From contig NZ_FYEA01000014.1 in the NCBI RefSeq assembly GCF_900187605.1, positions 62,001 through 126,000 of the forward strand: a DNA stretch of 64,000 bases. The letters are read 5' to 3'. The translations under genes were made by a program, and so were the position numbers. This DNA comes from Pseudomonas sp. Irchel 3H7. GTDB lineage: Bacteria > Pseudomonadota > Gammaproteobacteria > Pseudomonadales > Pseudomonadaceae. The notes below the pieces were generated by a model that saw only the letters and a list, made by a program, of their open reading frames with translations, had not been told where the DNA came from and did no database searches. Positions 9,878 through 18,609 of the stretch are shown here, one piece after another; position 1 is the stretch's first letter, and the number at the start of each line of letters is the position of its first letter.

Positions 9878-10245
9878 ATCCAAACTCCTGCCAGAACGAT
9901 CAGCACCACGGAAATGGCGATGATGATTTTCGAGCCCAGGCGGCCGCCTTCCAGCGTCTCACCGATGCCCATGTCCATGATCAAGTGGCGCACACCGGCT
10001 ACCAGGTGATACAGCAGAGCGGACAGGAGGCCCCATGCTACGAACTTGGCCAGCGGGCTGGTCAAGCATGCCTTCACTTCGGCAAAACCTTCCTCGGAAC
10101 CCAGAGACTTGCCCAATGCATAAAGCATGAAGCCGATACCCAGGAAGAGGATGATGCCGGAAACACGGTGAAGAAACGACGTAACGCCGGTGATGGGGAG
10201 TTTGATGGTCCTTAGGTCTAGGTTTACAGGTCGTTGGCTTTTCAC
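9871..10245 (-). CDS. sdhC: Succinate dehydrogenase cytochrome b556 subunit C
   Basis: Membrane anchor and haem-binding subunit of succinate dehydrogenase. KSQRPVNLDLRTIKLPITGV, LHRVSG and the haem-ligand region YHLVAGVRHLIMD are diagnostic. I chose the GTG at 10245 (124 residues), since the family begins just before this SQRPVNLDL motif; the frame stays open upstream but that part is not conserved in type. First gene of sdhCDAB; a good sigma-70 promoter lies about 135 bp upstream. Confidence 0.94.
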   Translation of the reverse strand: MKSQRPVNLDLRTIKLPITGVTSFLHRVSGIILFLGIGFMLYALGKSLGSEEGFAEVKACLTSPLAKFVAWGLLSALLYHLVAGVRHLIMDMGIGETLEGGRLGSKIIIAISVVLIVLAGVWIW

Positions 10246-10379
10246 GGCTTTTTTTTCACACTGAAGAGCCCCTAACAATCAGGGCAAAGTTGTTGGGGAG
10301 TGCACTGGTCAGGTAACCACCACCCAGGGATGCGACCCCCAACAAAGCTGGCCCAAAAGCCCTTGGCGGTCGGTGGCCG

Positions 10380-10408
10380 AGTATAGACAGTTAGGTTACT
10401 AATGACAA
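10380..10408 (-). promoter_or_regulatory. Sigma-70 promoter for sdhCDAB
   Basis: On the minus strand TTGTCA (10408-10403) and TATACT (10385-10380) are separated by 17 bp, a close match to the consensus. Predicted transcription start is near 10373. Seen in sequence; activity is inferred. Confidence 0.6.
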
Positions 10409-10522
10409 CGCAATCACCTACCCCAAATAGCTGATTGCACAAGTCGTATAAAAGGCGTAAATGGCAGTCAATTTCGAGGAAAAAGTGCGCTTAAAGCCTT
10501 CTGGAGCAAGACTTTAGGCAAA

Positions 10523-10550
10523 TTGACATTCGAATTTATCTCACTATAGT
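10523..10550 (+). promoter_or_regulatory. Sigma-70 promoter for gltA
   Basis: A perfect -35 TTGACA (10523-10528) and TATAGT (10545-10550) with a 16-bp spacer lie about 58 bp before the gltA ATG. Predicted start is near 10557. Seen in sequence; activity is inferred. Confidence 0.65.
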
Positions 10551-10607
10551 GGTGCGGGCCCTGCGTGGGGGGTCTGTCTGATGGTTCAAGCATAAATAGG
10601 AGGCCAC

Positions 10608-11897
10608 ATGGCTGACAAAAAAGCGCAGTTGATCATCGAGGGCGCAGCCCCCGTCGAGCTGCCCATTTTAACCGGCACCGTTGGTCCCGATGTAATTGAT
10701 GTTCGGGGCCTGACGGCCACGGGCCGCTTCACTTTCGACCCTGGTTTCATGTCGACCGCCTCGTGCGAATCGAAGATCACCTATATCGACGGCGACAACG
10801 GCATTCTGTTGCACCGCGGCTACCCGATCGAACAACTGGCTGAAAAATCGGACTACCTGGAAACCTGCTACCTGCTGCTCAACGGCGAACTGCCGACCGC
10901 AGAACAGAAGGCCCAGTTCGTCAGCACCGTGAAAAACCACACCATGGTTCACGAGCAGCTGAAAACCTTCTTCAACGGCTTCCGTCGCGACGCCCACCCG
11001 ATGGCCGTCATGTGCGGTGTAGTCGGCGCCCTCTCGGCCTTCTACCACGACTCCCTGGACATCAATAACCCGCAGCATCGCGAAATCTCCGCGATCCGTC
11101 TGGTTGCCAAGATGCCGACCCTGGCAGCGATGGTTTACAAGTACTCCATGGGCCAACCCATGATGTACCCGCGCAACGATCTGACGTACGCGGAAAACTT
11201 CCTGCACATGATGTTCAACACCCCGTGCGAGATCAAACCGATCAGCCCGGTGCTCGCCAAGGCCATGGACCGGATCTTCATCCTCCACGCCGACCACGAG
11301 CAGAACGCTTCGACCTCTACCGTGCGCCTGGCCGGCTCTTCGGGTGCCAACCCGTTCGCCTGTATCGCCGCCGGTATCGCTGCACTGTGGGGCCCTGCCC
11401 ACGGCGGTGCGAACGAAGCCGTGTTGACCATGCTTGACGAGATTGGCGATGTTTCGAACATCGACAAGTTCATCGCCAAGGCCAAGGACAAGAACGATCC
11501 GTTCAAACTGATGGGCTTCGGTCACCGCGTTTACAAGAACCGCGACCCTCGCGCGACTGTCATGAAGCAGACCTGCGACGAAGTGCTGAAGGAACTGGGC
11601 ATCAACAACGATCCGCAACTCGAACTGGCCATGCGCCTGGAAGAGATCGCGCTGACCGACCCGTACTTCATCGAGCGCTCGCTGTACCCGAACGTCGACT
11701 TCTACTCGGGGATCATCCTCAAGGCGATCGGCATTCCGACCAGCATGTTCACGGTGATTTTCGCGCTGGCACGTACGGTTGGCTGGATCTCCCACTGGAA
11801 AGAGATGCTCTCCAGCCCGTACAAGATTGGCCGTCCGCGCCAGTTGTACACTGGTTACGAGTCGCGTGACATTTCCAAGCTGGAAGACCGCAAATAA
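10608..11897 (+). CDS. gltA: Citrate synthase (type II)
   Basis: Condenses oxaloacetate and acetyl-CoA to citrate, the entry step of the TCA cycle. The 429-residue protein has the active-site motif MGFGHRVYKNRDPRA and HADHEQNASTSTVR, both typical of the NADH-sensitive hexameric Gram-negative enzyme. The N-terminal ITYIDGDNGILLHRGYPIEQ also matches. The ATG follows AGGAGG at ideal spacing. It is divergent from sdhC and followed by a strong terminator, so it is monocistronic. Confidence 0.98.
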   Translation: MADKKAQLIIEGAAPVELPILTGTVGPDVIDVRGLTATGRFTFDPGFMSTASCESKITYIDGDNGILLHRGYPIEQLAEKSDYLETCYLLLNGELPTAEQKAQFVSTVKNHTMVHEQLKTFFNGFRRDAHPMAVMCGVVGALSAFYHDSLDINNPQHREISAIRLVAKMPTLAAMVYKYSMGQPMMYPRNDLTYAENFLHMMFNTPCEIKPISPVLAKAMDRIFILHADHEQNASTSTVRLAGSSGANPFACIAAGIAALWGPAHGGANEAVLTMLDEIGDVSNIDKFIAKAKDKNDPFKLMGFGHRVYKNRDPRATVMKQTCDEVLKELGINNDPQLELAMRLEEIALTDPYFIERSLYPNVDFYSGIILKAIGIPTSMFTVIFALARTVGWISHWKEMLSSPYKIGRPRQLYTGYESRDISKLEDRK

Positions 11898-11934
11898 GAC
11901 TTGTCTTGCGATGACGTCTTAAAGTTGTACCGGG

Positions 11935-11965
11935 AACGGCCTCTATTTATATAGGGGCCGTTTTT
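11935..11965 (+). terminator. Rho-independent terminator of gltA
   Basis: AACGGCCTCTA and TATAGGGGCCGTT form an 11-bp stem (one G-T pair) with a TTTA-type loop, followed by five T, 38 bp after the gltA stop. Confidence 0.85.
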
Positions 11966-12290
11966 GTTTGTGTGTCGCAGCGGCCTTTGGGCCGACTGGT
12001 TTTTGGGTATTGGGTGTATATCCGTTTCTGCGGGTGTTTCCGCTGGCGGTTTCGCTCTTACAGCGAGTCCCTTTTTCAAACGCCAAAAAGGAACCAAAAG
12101 GCTTTGCCCCTGGCGTACGGCACTTCGCTGAGGCTCAGTGTTCCCTCGCTACGGTGTCCATCCGGGGACATCGCCTACGGTTTGCTTCGCTGCACCTCCT
12201 CTCGATGTGTTCGACTTCGTCGAACGGCGCTGCGCGCCTAATCCCCGGATGAACACCTCCGCTCGGCCTGCCGAAAGGGGCAAAAGATCA

Positions 12291-12325
12291 AAAGCCAAAG
12301 CCAAAGCCAAAGCCAAAGCCAAAGC
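12291..12325 (+). repeat. AAAGCC hexamer tandem repeat
   Basis: Almost six consecutive copies of AAAGCC, followed by degenerate copies (AAGATCAC, AAGCCAGATC). Length variation by slippage is possible. Confidence 0.8.
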
Positions 12326-12366
12326 AAGATCACAAGCCAGATCAAGAGCAAATGCCAGATCAAGAG

Positions 12367-12518
12367 CCCCTCACCCTAGCCCTCTCCCGGAGGGAGAGGG
12401 AACTGACCACGGTGTTTGGGGGAGGTACGCCGACGTGAAACACCGAGTCGAACTCAGGTTCTGAAAGGCTCACAAATCGGCTCCCTCTCCTTAGGGAGAG
12501 GGCTGGGGTGAGGGGCGA
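12367..12518. repeat. CCCTCACCC/GGGTGAGGG inverted repeat pair
   Basis: CCCTCACCCTAGCCCTCTCCC and, about 100 bp on, GGGAGAGGGCTGGGGTGAGGG face each other. The same unit recurs near 25.7-25.8 kb and 33.63-33.82 kb in this window, so it is a dispersed repeat family here. Confidence 0.75.
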
Positions 12519-12911
12519 ATCCAACACCGAACCAAAGCCGAACACACGCTTTTCACCACTCAATAGGCCGAGTGTCAGCTCGCCTGCTCTTGATCTTGCT
12601 CCACGAGCGACGTCGGAAGGTGAGCGGAGGGATTGATCCGGGCGTGGGAGCGCAGCGACCGTTTGGCGCAGCCAAACACAGCGAGAGGAGGTGCAGCGAA
12701 GCAAACCGTAGGCGCTGCGCCCGGAACAATCCCGGAGCGAAGGGACCCCGAGCCCCAGCGAGCGGGCCGGACGTAGGAGCAAGCCTTCTGGGTTACCTTT
12801 TCGGCGTTTGGAAAAGGTGACCCGCCGTAAGGGCGGAACCCTAAGCAGCCCTAACCGCAGCAACGGATATACACCCAATAAAAAACACACCAAAGTCCGA
12901 TAACCGCCCAC

Positions 12912-12943
12912 AAAAAATGCCCCGATCTCTCAACCGGGGCATT
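12912..12943 (-). terminator. Terminator of the yjcH-actP operon
   Basis: On the minus strand AATGCCCCG and CGGGGCATT form a 9-bp stem around a 10-nt loop, followed by a T-run, about 30 bp after the actP stop. Confidence 0.85.
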
Positions 12944-12972
12944 CAGCACAACATTACAAAACCATCAAACCA

Positions 12973-14631
12973 TCAATGCGAAACCGCCCCACTCGCCCCC
13001 AACCCCGTCTGCGAACGCACAAACTGCGGGAAGAACAACGCCCGCTCATTGTCCGCAGCCGCCGACTTGTCAGTAATCGAGAAGAACCAGATCCCCACAA
13101 AGGCAATGATCATCGAGAACAACGCCGGGTATTCGTAAGGGAAGATCGCCTTCTCATGATGCAGAATCTGCACCCAGATGGTCGGGCCAAGGATCATCAG
13201 GCCAACCGCACTCACCAGACCCAACCAGCCGCCAATCATCGCCCCACGAGTGGTCAGCTTCTTCCAGTACATCGAAAGCAACAGCACCGGGAAGTTACAG
13301 CTGGCAGCGATCGAGAACGCCAGGCCAACCATGAATGCAATGTTCTGACTTTCGAACAAGATGCCCAAGCCAATCGCCAGCACCGCCAAGGCAATGGTGG
13401 TGATCTTCGAGACACGAATCTCGTCCTTCTCGTTCGCCTTGCCCTTCTTGATCACACTGGCATAAAGGTCGTGAGAAACCGCCGAAGCACCGGCCAGAGT
13501 CAGACCGGCAACAACCGCCAGAATGGTCGCGAACGCCACCGCCGAGATAAAGCCGAGGAAGATACTGCCACCGACCGCGTTGGCCAAATGCACCGCCGCC
13601 ATGTTGTTGCCGCCCAACAGCGCGCCAGCAGCATCTTTGAAGGCCGGGTTAGTGCTGACCAGCAGGATCGCGCCGAAGCCGATAATGAAGGTCAGGATGT
13701 AGAAGTAGCCAATGAAACCGGTTGCGTAGAGCACGCTCTTGCGGGCTTCTTTTGCGTCACTCACGGTGAAGAAGCGCATCAGAATGTGTGGCAGACCAGC
13801 CGTACCGAACATCAGCGCCAGACCCAGCGAGAACGCCGAAATCGGATCCTTGACCAGACCGCCCGGGCTCATGATCGCTTCGCCTTTGGCGTGAACCTTG
13901 ATCGCTTCGGAGAACAGCGTGTTGAAGTCGAAGCCTACGTGCTTCATCACCATCAGCGCCATGAACGAGGCGCCGGACAGCAACAGCACAGCCTTGATGA
14001 TCTGTACCCAAGTGGTCGCCAGCATGCCGCCGAACAGCACGTACATGCACATCAGCACACCCACCAGAATCACCGCGACGTGGTAGTCCAGACCGAACAA
14101 CAGCTGAATCAGCTTGCCGGCACCGACCATTTGCGCGATCAGGTAGAACGCTACCACCACCAGCGAGCCGCAGGCAGACAGGGTGCGGATCTGGGTTTGC
14201 CCGAGGCGGTAGGACGCCACGTCGGCAAAGGTGTATTTACCCAGGTTACGCAGGCGCTCGGCGATCAGGAACAGAATGATCGGCCAGCCCACCAGGAAGC
14301 CGATCGAGTAGATCAGGCCATCGTAGCCGGAGGTGAACACCAGCGCGGAAATCCCCAGGAAGGACGCCGCCGACATGTAGTCACCGGCGATCGCCAGACC
14401 ATTCTGGAAACCGGTGATCTTGCCGCCCGCCGCATAGTAGTCGGCCGCCGAATTGTTTTTCTTCGAGGCCCAGTAGGTGATGTATAAGGTCGCGCCAACG
14501 AACGCGACGAACATCAGGATCGCCGGAATGTTCAGTGGCTGCTTGGCCACTTCACCGGTCAACGCGTCAGCCGCCCAGACACTCGGCGCGAACGCCGCAA
14601 CACTCAATAAAGCCAGTAGACGCCGGATCAT
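12973..14631 (-). CDS. actP: Cation/acetate symporter
   Basis: Sodium:solute symporter family (SSSF) permease for acetate and similar short carboxylates in the inner membrane. The 552-residue protein begins with a signal-like segment (MIRRLLALLSVAAFAPSVWA) and then about 13 hydrophobic spans; AAGGKITGFQNGLAIAGDYM is the conserved loop near the first spans of ActP. The ATG overlaps the upstream DUF485 gene by 4 bp, the usual yjcH-actP arrangement. No acs gene is adjacent. Function is inferred from family and context. Confidence 0.93.
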   Translation of the reverse strand: MIRRLLALLSVAAFAPSVWAADALTGEVAKQPLNIPAILMFVAFVGATLYITYWASKKNNSAADYYAAGGKITGFQNGLAIAGDYMSAASFLGISALVFTSGYDGLIYSIGFLVGWPIILFLIAERLRNLGKYTFADVASYRLGQTQIRTLSACGSLVVVAFYLIAQMVGAGKLIQLLFGLDYHVAVILVGVLMCMYVLFGGMLATTWVQIIKAVLLLSGASFMALMVMKHVGFDFNTLFSEAIKVHAKGEAIMSPGGLVKDPISAFSLGLALMFGTAGLPHILMRFFTVSDAKEARKSVLYATGFIGYFYILTFIIGFGAILLVSTNPAFKDAAGALLGGNNMAAVHLANAVGGSIFLGFISAVAFATILAVVAGLTLAGASAVSHDLYASVIKKGKANEKDEIRVSKITTIALAVLAIGLGILFESQNIAFMVGLAFSIAASCNFPVLLLSMYWKKLTTRGAMIGGWLGLVSAVGLMILGPTIWVQILHHEKAIFPYEYPALFSMIIAFVGIWFFSITDKSAAADNERALFFPQFVRSQTGLGASGAVSH

Positions 14632-14939
14632 TGCTGAGCCTCCTTGAGAATCGCATTGTTCAAGTCGTCGAACTCGCCATTGGCGCGGCGCACGTAGATA
14701 GCGGTGAGGATGAATGCAGAAAGAATGAGTCCGACACCGATTGGAATTCCCCAGGTAATCGAGGATTCCGGACTGAGTTTCGCGCCCAGAATGTGTGGCC
14801 CGTAAGCGATCAACAGGATGAAGCCAGAGTAAAGCCCGAGCATGATCGCCGAGAGTATCCAGGCGAACTTTTCCCTTTTTCGCACCAGCTCCTTGAATCG
14901 GGGACTGTTTTGAATCGAGAGGTAAATGCTGTCGTTCAT
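14628..14939 (-). CDS. yjcH: DUF485 inner membrane protein
   Basis: A 103-residue protein with two transmembrane segments (WILSAIMLGLYSGFILLIAY and GVGLILSAFILTAIYV) and the conserved N-terminal SPRFKELVRKREKFAW of the DUF485 family. These proteins are almost always encoded just before actP and presumably assist it; the mechanism is unknown. I chose the ATG at 14939 because GAGGAT precedes it and the longer frame adds non-conserved sequence. It overlaps actP by ATGA. Confidence 0.92.
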   Translation of the reverse strand: MNDSIYLSIQNSPRFKELVRKREKFAWILSAIMLGLYSGFILLIAYGPHILGAKLSPESSITWGIPIGVGLILSAFILTAIYVRRANGEFDDLNNAILKEAQQ

Positions 14940-15068
14940 TGTTTTTATCCTCGCAGCACAGATTATTGTTGGAACATAGCTAATGTATGCGGCTGCGAGC
15001 GTGGTAACAGACGACCTTAGTAGTAGAACGCCATGACGTATTTGCCATTCTTGAGCACACACAAAAAA

Positions 15069-15160
15069 CTGTGGGAGCTGGCTTGCCAGCGATGGCGTCG
15101 TGTCAGCCAACTATTAGTCAACTGAGAGAACGCTATCGCGGGCAAGCCCGCTCCCACAGG
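15069..15160. repeat. REP pair
   Basis: CTGTGGGAGCTGGCTTGCCAGCGATGG and the inverted CGCTATCGCGGGCAAGCCCGCTCCCACAGG are about 35 bp apart: a typical Pseudomonas REP doublet, between yjcH and betX. Confidence 0.85.
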
Positions 15161-15187
15161 GTTCGTGGTGAACGATGCTATTTCGGG

Positions 15188-16039
15188 TTATTTAGTCCAG
15201 TCAGCCACGCGATCCGGGTGTTTGGCTACCCAATCCTTGGCCGCTGCGTCAGGCTTGGCACCGTCCTGAATCGCCAGCATGACTTCGCCGATTTCGTCTT
15301 TCGACGCCCACTGGAAGTTCTTCAGGAACTTGGCCACTTCCGGTGCTTTGGTCGCGAGTTCTTTGCTGCCGATGCTGTTTACGGTTTCGGCTGCGCCGTA
15401 CACGCCTTTCGGGTCGTCGAGGAAGCGCAGTTTCCACTTGGCGAACATCCAGTGCGGCACCCAACCGGTGACCGCGATGGATTCGTTTTTCTTCTCGGCA
15501 CGGGTCAGCTCGGCAATCATGCCGGCGCCGGAACTGGCTTTGAGGCTGTATTTGTCGAGACCGTAGTCCTTGATCGCCTGATCGGTCTTGAGCATCACGC
15601 CTGAACCGGCGTCGATGCCGACGATGCGATTCTTGAAGGTGTCGTCGGTTTTCAAGTCTTCGATCGACTTGGCTTTCACATACTCCGGCACGATCAGGCC
15701 GATTTTCGCATCCTTGAAGTTCGGACCGTAATCGACGACCTGATCCTTGTTCTTCGTCCAGTATTCACCGTGGGTCACGGGCAGCCAGGCCGAAAGCATG
15801 GCGTCGAGTTTGCCGGTGGCCACGCCCTGCCACATGATCCCGGTGGCGACGGCTTGCAGTTTCACGTCGTAGCCGAGCTTCTGTTTGATCACTTCGGCCG
15901 CCACGTGAGTGGTCGCGACGCTGTCGGACCAGCCGTCAACGTAACCGATGTTCAGGGTCTGTTTTTCTGCGCTGGCGAAAGTGGAACTCATCGCAAGCAC
16001 CAGAGCAGCACTTGCGCCTAAAAGTCGTCGCATCTTCAT
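15188..16039 (-). CDS. betX: Glycine betaine/choline-type ABC transporter binding protein (orphan)
   Basis: Periplasmic solute-binding protein of the OpuAC family (283 residues). It has a cleavable signal peptide (MKMRRLLGASAALVLAMSSTFASA) and ligand-site aromatics in NIGYVDGWSDS, TGIMWQGV, SAWLPVTHGEYW and GWVPHWMFAKWKL. The ATG at 16039 has GGGGAAG upstream. No permease or ATPase gene is nearby, so it probably works with a distant transporter core. In P. aeruginosa the betaine-specific binding protein BetX lies beside actP and the DUF485 gene in the same way, which supports the symbol; specificity itself is inferred. Confidence 0.82.
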   Translation of the reverse strand: MKMRRLLGASAALVLAMSSTFASAEKQTLNIGYVDGWSDSVATTHVAAEVIKQKLGYDVKLQAVATGIMWQGVATGKLDAMLSAWLPVTHGEYWTKNKDQVVDYGPNFKDAKIGLIVPEYVKAKSIEDLKTDDTFKNRIVGIDAGSGVMLKTDQAIKDYGLDKYSLKASSGAGMIAELTRAEKKNESIAVTGWVPHWMFAKWKLRFLDDPKGVYGAAETVNSIGSKELATKAPEVAKFLKNFQWASKDEIGEVMLAIQDGAKPDAAAKDWVAKHPDRVADWTK

Positions 16040-16367
16040 CGTTACTTCCCCGAAATGCTGCGCCCGACGGATGACGGGCGGCGTCAACGTATTGTTATGG
16101 TGCACGGCGCCCCCATCACGCCTGACCGCAAACTCGTTAGAACATCAGCGGAGCACTGATGGCTTGATCATCAACCTCAGGCGGCAGTCGACCTGCTCTG
16201 CCAGCGACCTCAAGACAACGAGAAACGACATCACAAGGCCATTAATGACGTCTGAATATTTGGCGCCAGACAATCCGCCCGAACTTTGCATGTCAAAATC
16301 ATGCGAGCCACCAACCCCTCTATAAATGCAGGTAACATGCGTCGCTTTGCAGCCACTCGGCCTGACC
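16040..16367. other. Divergent intergenic region betX / GH17 gene
   Basis: About 330 bp without a gene. It should hold promoters for both neighbours. I see a small dyad GCATG-N7-CATGC at 16288-16304 and a TATAAA at 16321, but no convincing -35/-10 pair. Confidence 0.5.
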
Positions 16368-17921
16368 ATGTCCGCGACCTCCCGCTTCCCTTTTCTGCCT
16401 TATCTCTTCGCCTGCCTGCTGGGGCTGTTTGCACTCGCTGGCTTCTGGTACGGCCTCGGCCAACCGGTGATCCTGCCGGACGCCGCTACGCCGACGCATA
16501 AATTGCAATGCGCCTCCTACACCCCGTTCGATAAAGACCAGTCGCCGTTCGACGTGCCGTTCAAGCTGCGCCCCGAGCGCATGGACGCTGACCTCGCGCT
16601 GCTGGCGACACGTTTTGAGTGCATTCGCACCTATTCGATGACCGGCCTCGAGGCGCTGCCGGATCTGGCGCGCAAACACGGCTTGAAATTGATGATCGGC
16701 GCGTGGGTCAACAGCAACCCGGTAGACACCGAGAAAGAAGTCGACCTGCTGATCAAATCAGCCAACGCCAACCCGGACGTGGTCAGCGCGGTGATCGTCG
16801 GCAACGAAGCGCTGCTGCGCAAGGAAGTCACTGGCGCGCAACTTGCCCGGTTGATCAACAAGGTCAAGAGCCAGGTCAAGCAACCGGTCACCTATGCCGA
16901 TGTCTGGGAGTTCTGGCTCAAGCATCCGGAAATCGCACCGGCGGTGGATTTCCTGACCATCCACTTGCTGCCGTACTGGGAGGATGATCCGTCGAACATT
17001 GACGTCGCCCTGCAACATGTCACGGATGTGCGTCAGGTGTTCGGCAATAAATTCGCGCCGAAAGACGTGATGATTGGCGAAACCGGCTGGCCGAGCGAAG
17101 GCCGCCAGCGCGAGACCGCCCTGCCGAGCCGGGTCAACGAGGCCAGGTTCATTCGTGGTTTTGTCGCAATGGCCGAGAAAGAAGGCTGGCATTACAACCT
17201 GATCGAAGCGTTTGACCAGCCATGGAAGCGCGGCAGTGAAGGCGCGGTGGGCGGTTACTGGGGACTGTTCGATGCTGATCGTCAGGACAAAGGCGTACTC
17301 GCCGGACCGGTGACGAATGTACCGTTCTGGAAAGAATGGCTGGCGGTCGGCGGGTTGATTTTCCTTGGCACGCTGATCCTTGGCGGTCGCGTTCGGACCA
17401 CGCGCTCGGCGCTGGTGTTGCCGCTGCTGGGCGCCCTCGCCGCTTGCTCGATTGGCGCCTGGGGTGATCTGGCGCGGGTGACCACGCGGTTCACCAGTGA
17501 GTGGCTGTGGGTCGGTTTGCTGACGGCGCTGAATCTGTTGGTACTGGCACACGCGGCACTGACGCTGAGCGCGCGAATTGGCTGGCGTGAGCGGGTGTTC
17601 AATCTGCTGGAGCGGCGCGCCGGCTGGCTGGTCGCGGCAGCAGGCTTTGCCGCAGCGGTGATGATGCTGGAGATGGTGTTTGATCCGCGTTATCGCAGCT
17701 TTGCAAGCATGGCGTTTGTGCTGCCGGCGCTGGTTTATCTGTGCCGGCCGGTCAGCGTGCCGCGTCGTGAAATTGCCTTGCTGACCTTCATTGTCGGCGC
17801 GGGGATTGCGCCGCAGCTGTATCAGGAAGGTTTGCAGAATCAGCAGGCATGGGGTTGGGCGTTGGTGAGTGTGTTGATGGTGGCGGCTCTGTGGCGCTGC
17901 CTGCGCGTTCGAAAATACTGA
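16368..17921 (+). CDS. Membrane-anchored GH17-family protein (beta-glucan synthesis or remodelling)
   Basis: The protein has an N-terminal anchor (about residues 7-30), then a GH17-like TIM-barrel domain (about 48-320), then about seven or eight C-terminal transmembrane helices. The two catalytic glutamates expected for GH17 are visible: VGNEALL (Glu147) and IGETGWPSEG (Glu238). Bacterial proteins of this layout are annotated as beta-(1,6)-glucan synthases or glucan transglycosylases and may make periplasmic or capsular glucans. I use the ATG at 16368 because the hydrophobic anchor follows directly; an in-frame ATG at 16326 adds 14 residues. Neither has a strong ribosome-binding site. Substrate is not determined by sequence. 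Confidence 0.75.
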   Translation: MSATSRFPFLPYLFACLLGLFALAGFWYGLGQPVILPDAATPTHKLQCASYTPFDKDQSPFDVPFKLRPERMDADLALLATRFECIRTYSMTGLEALPDLARKHGLKLMIGAWVNSNPVDTEKEVDLLIKSANANPDVVSAVIVGNEALLRKEVTGAQLARLINKVKSQVKQPVTYADVWEFWLKHPEIAPAVDFLTIHLLPYWEDDPSNIDVALQHVTDVRQVFGNKFAPKDVMIGETGWPSEGRQRETALPSRVNEARFIRGFVAMAEKEGWHYNLIEAFDQPWKRGSEGAVGGYWGLFDADRQDKGVLAGPVTNVPFWKEWLAVGGLIFLGTLILGGRVRTTRSALVLPLLGALAACSIGAWGDLARVTTRFTSEWLWVGLLTALNLLVLAHAALTLSARIGWRERVFNLLERRAGWLVAAAGFAAAVMMLEMVFDPRYRSFASMAFVLPALVYLCRPVSVPRREIALLTFIVGAGIAPQLYQEGLQNQQAWGWALVSVLMVAALWRCLRVRKY

Positions 17922-17931
17922 TCAAAAGCAA

Positions 17932-18013
17932 GATCAAAAGATCGCTGCCTTCGGCAACTCCTACAAGGTGTACGCCATTTCAATGTAGGAGCTGCCGAAG
18001 GCTGCGATCTTTT
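17932..18013. repeat. Inverted repeat (GATCGCAGCCTTCGGCAGCTCCTAC family)
   Basis: AAAAGATCGCTGCCTTCGGC...CTCCTAC and GTAGGAGCTGCCGAAGGCTGCGATCTTTT face each other. The same unit recurs at about 26.7, 46.3 and 48.3 kb. It lies between convergent genes. Confidence 0.85.
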
Positions 18014-18016
18014 CCA

Positions 18017-18385
18017 TCAGGCGCTACGGGACTCGCGGACCAACCGCAACCCGGCAATCACCAGCGCAAACACTGCCAACGTGGTGTTGTACAACGCCAG
18101 TGCCGGCATCCCAAACACCAGCGCCAGCACCGCCAGCCACCACCCTGCCCGCCCCGGCAAGACAAAACCGATCAACGCCGCACCCAGCGCCGTCCAGCCC
18201 AACACCTTGAAGTGAATCATCAAGCCAAGGTTCGACCGCACCTGACATTCCCAACGGCTGGCCTCGTCGACGCAGATGCCCACCCACTTGCCGTCTTCCA
18301 TAAAGCCATAACGCGCGCCATAACTGGCGGCCAGCCACAACGGCAACAGAACGAGCAGTAAAATCACGGGCAAACGGCGGGACAT
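18017..18385 (-). CDS. Small membrane protein, unknown function
   Basis: Not recognised. The 122-residue protein has an N-terminal hydrophobic segment (RRLPVILLLVLLPLWLAASYGARYG), a short loop with two Cys (ICVDEASRWECQV) that could form a periplasmic disulfide, and about three further hydrophobic segments, ending in charged RLVRESRSA. The ATG at 18385 is preceded by GGAG; the longer frame upstream is not credible. It stands alone on the minus strand between the GH17 gene and the alpha/beta hydrolase gene. Confidence 0.65.
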   Translation of the reverse strand: MSRRLPVILLLVLLPLWLAASYGARYGFMEDGKWVGICVDEASRWECQVRSNLGLMIHFKVLGWTALGAALIGFVLPGRAGWWLAVLALVFGMPALALYNTTLAVFALVIAGLRLVRESRSA

Positions 18386-18609
18386 GAAACACTCCAATCT
18401 TCGGAAATCGGCGGCCAGCTTAATCTGCCGCCAGCCGTGTGCAAGAACTAACAACTGTTAACTGTTCATTCAGGGCGTGCAAAGTGTATCGTCCAGCTAC
18501 TATTACTCCGAATTCTGCCTGTTTGGTGCCGCAGCATGGCACTTTGGCGCAACCCCGGTGGTCATAGCCTGCGAACTTCATTCGGCACCTTCCTCTAAGG
18601 GATCTAGTC

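Larger units (their letters stand above)
10246..10607. other. Divergent sdhC/gltA promoter region
   Basis: This 362-bp region without genes separates the divergent succinate dehydrogenase and citrate synthase genes and holds one recognisable sigma-70 promoter for each, listed separately. The sdhC leader would be about 128 nt and the gltA leader about 50 nt. No further motif is assigned. Confidence 0.75.
11969..12911. repeat. Gene-poor region with large inverted repeat
   Basis: No convincing gene lies between the gltA and actP terminators. Left arm about 12007-12205 and right arm about 12682-12880 are imperfect inverted copies: GTGTATATCCGT at 12014 pairs with ACGGATATACAC at 12863, and GCCTACGGTTTGCTTCGCTG at 12173 returns reversed near 12713. 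The roughly 475-bp spacer holds a smaller inverted pair (CCCTCACCCTAGCCCTCTCCC at about 12368 against its complement near 12498) and a tandem AAAGCC run. It resembles non-REP intergenic repeats known in P. fluorescens genomes, but I cannot assign a named family. Open frames in both arms are discussed in the findings. Confidence 0.7.

Noticed and set aside
12291..12325. Short-period tandem repeat as a possible CRISPR
   Set aside because: The unit is 6 bp with no spacers and no cas genes nearby; simple sequence repeat.
12360..12911. 183-codon minus-strand open frame in the gltA-actP gap
   Set aside because: It runs across the inverted repeat and the CCCTCACCC unit, covers the actP terminator at its start, and has no ribosome-binding site. 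Kept only as an observation on the repeat arms.
16286..16326. TTGCAT and TATAAA as a promoter for the GH17 gene
   Set aside because: The spacing is 29 bp, too long for a sigma-70 promoter.
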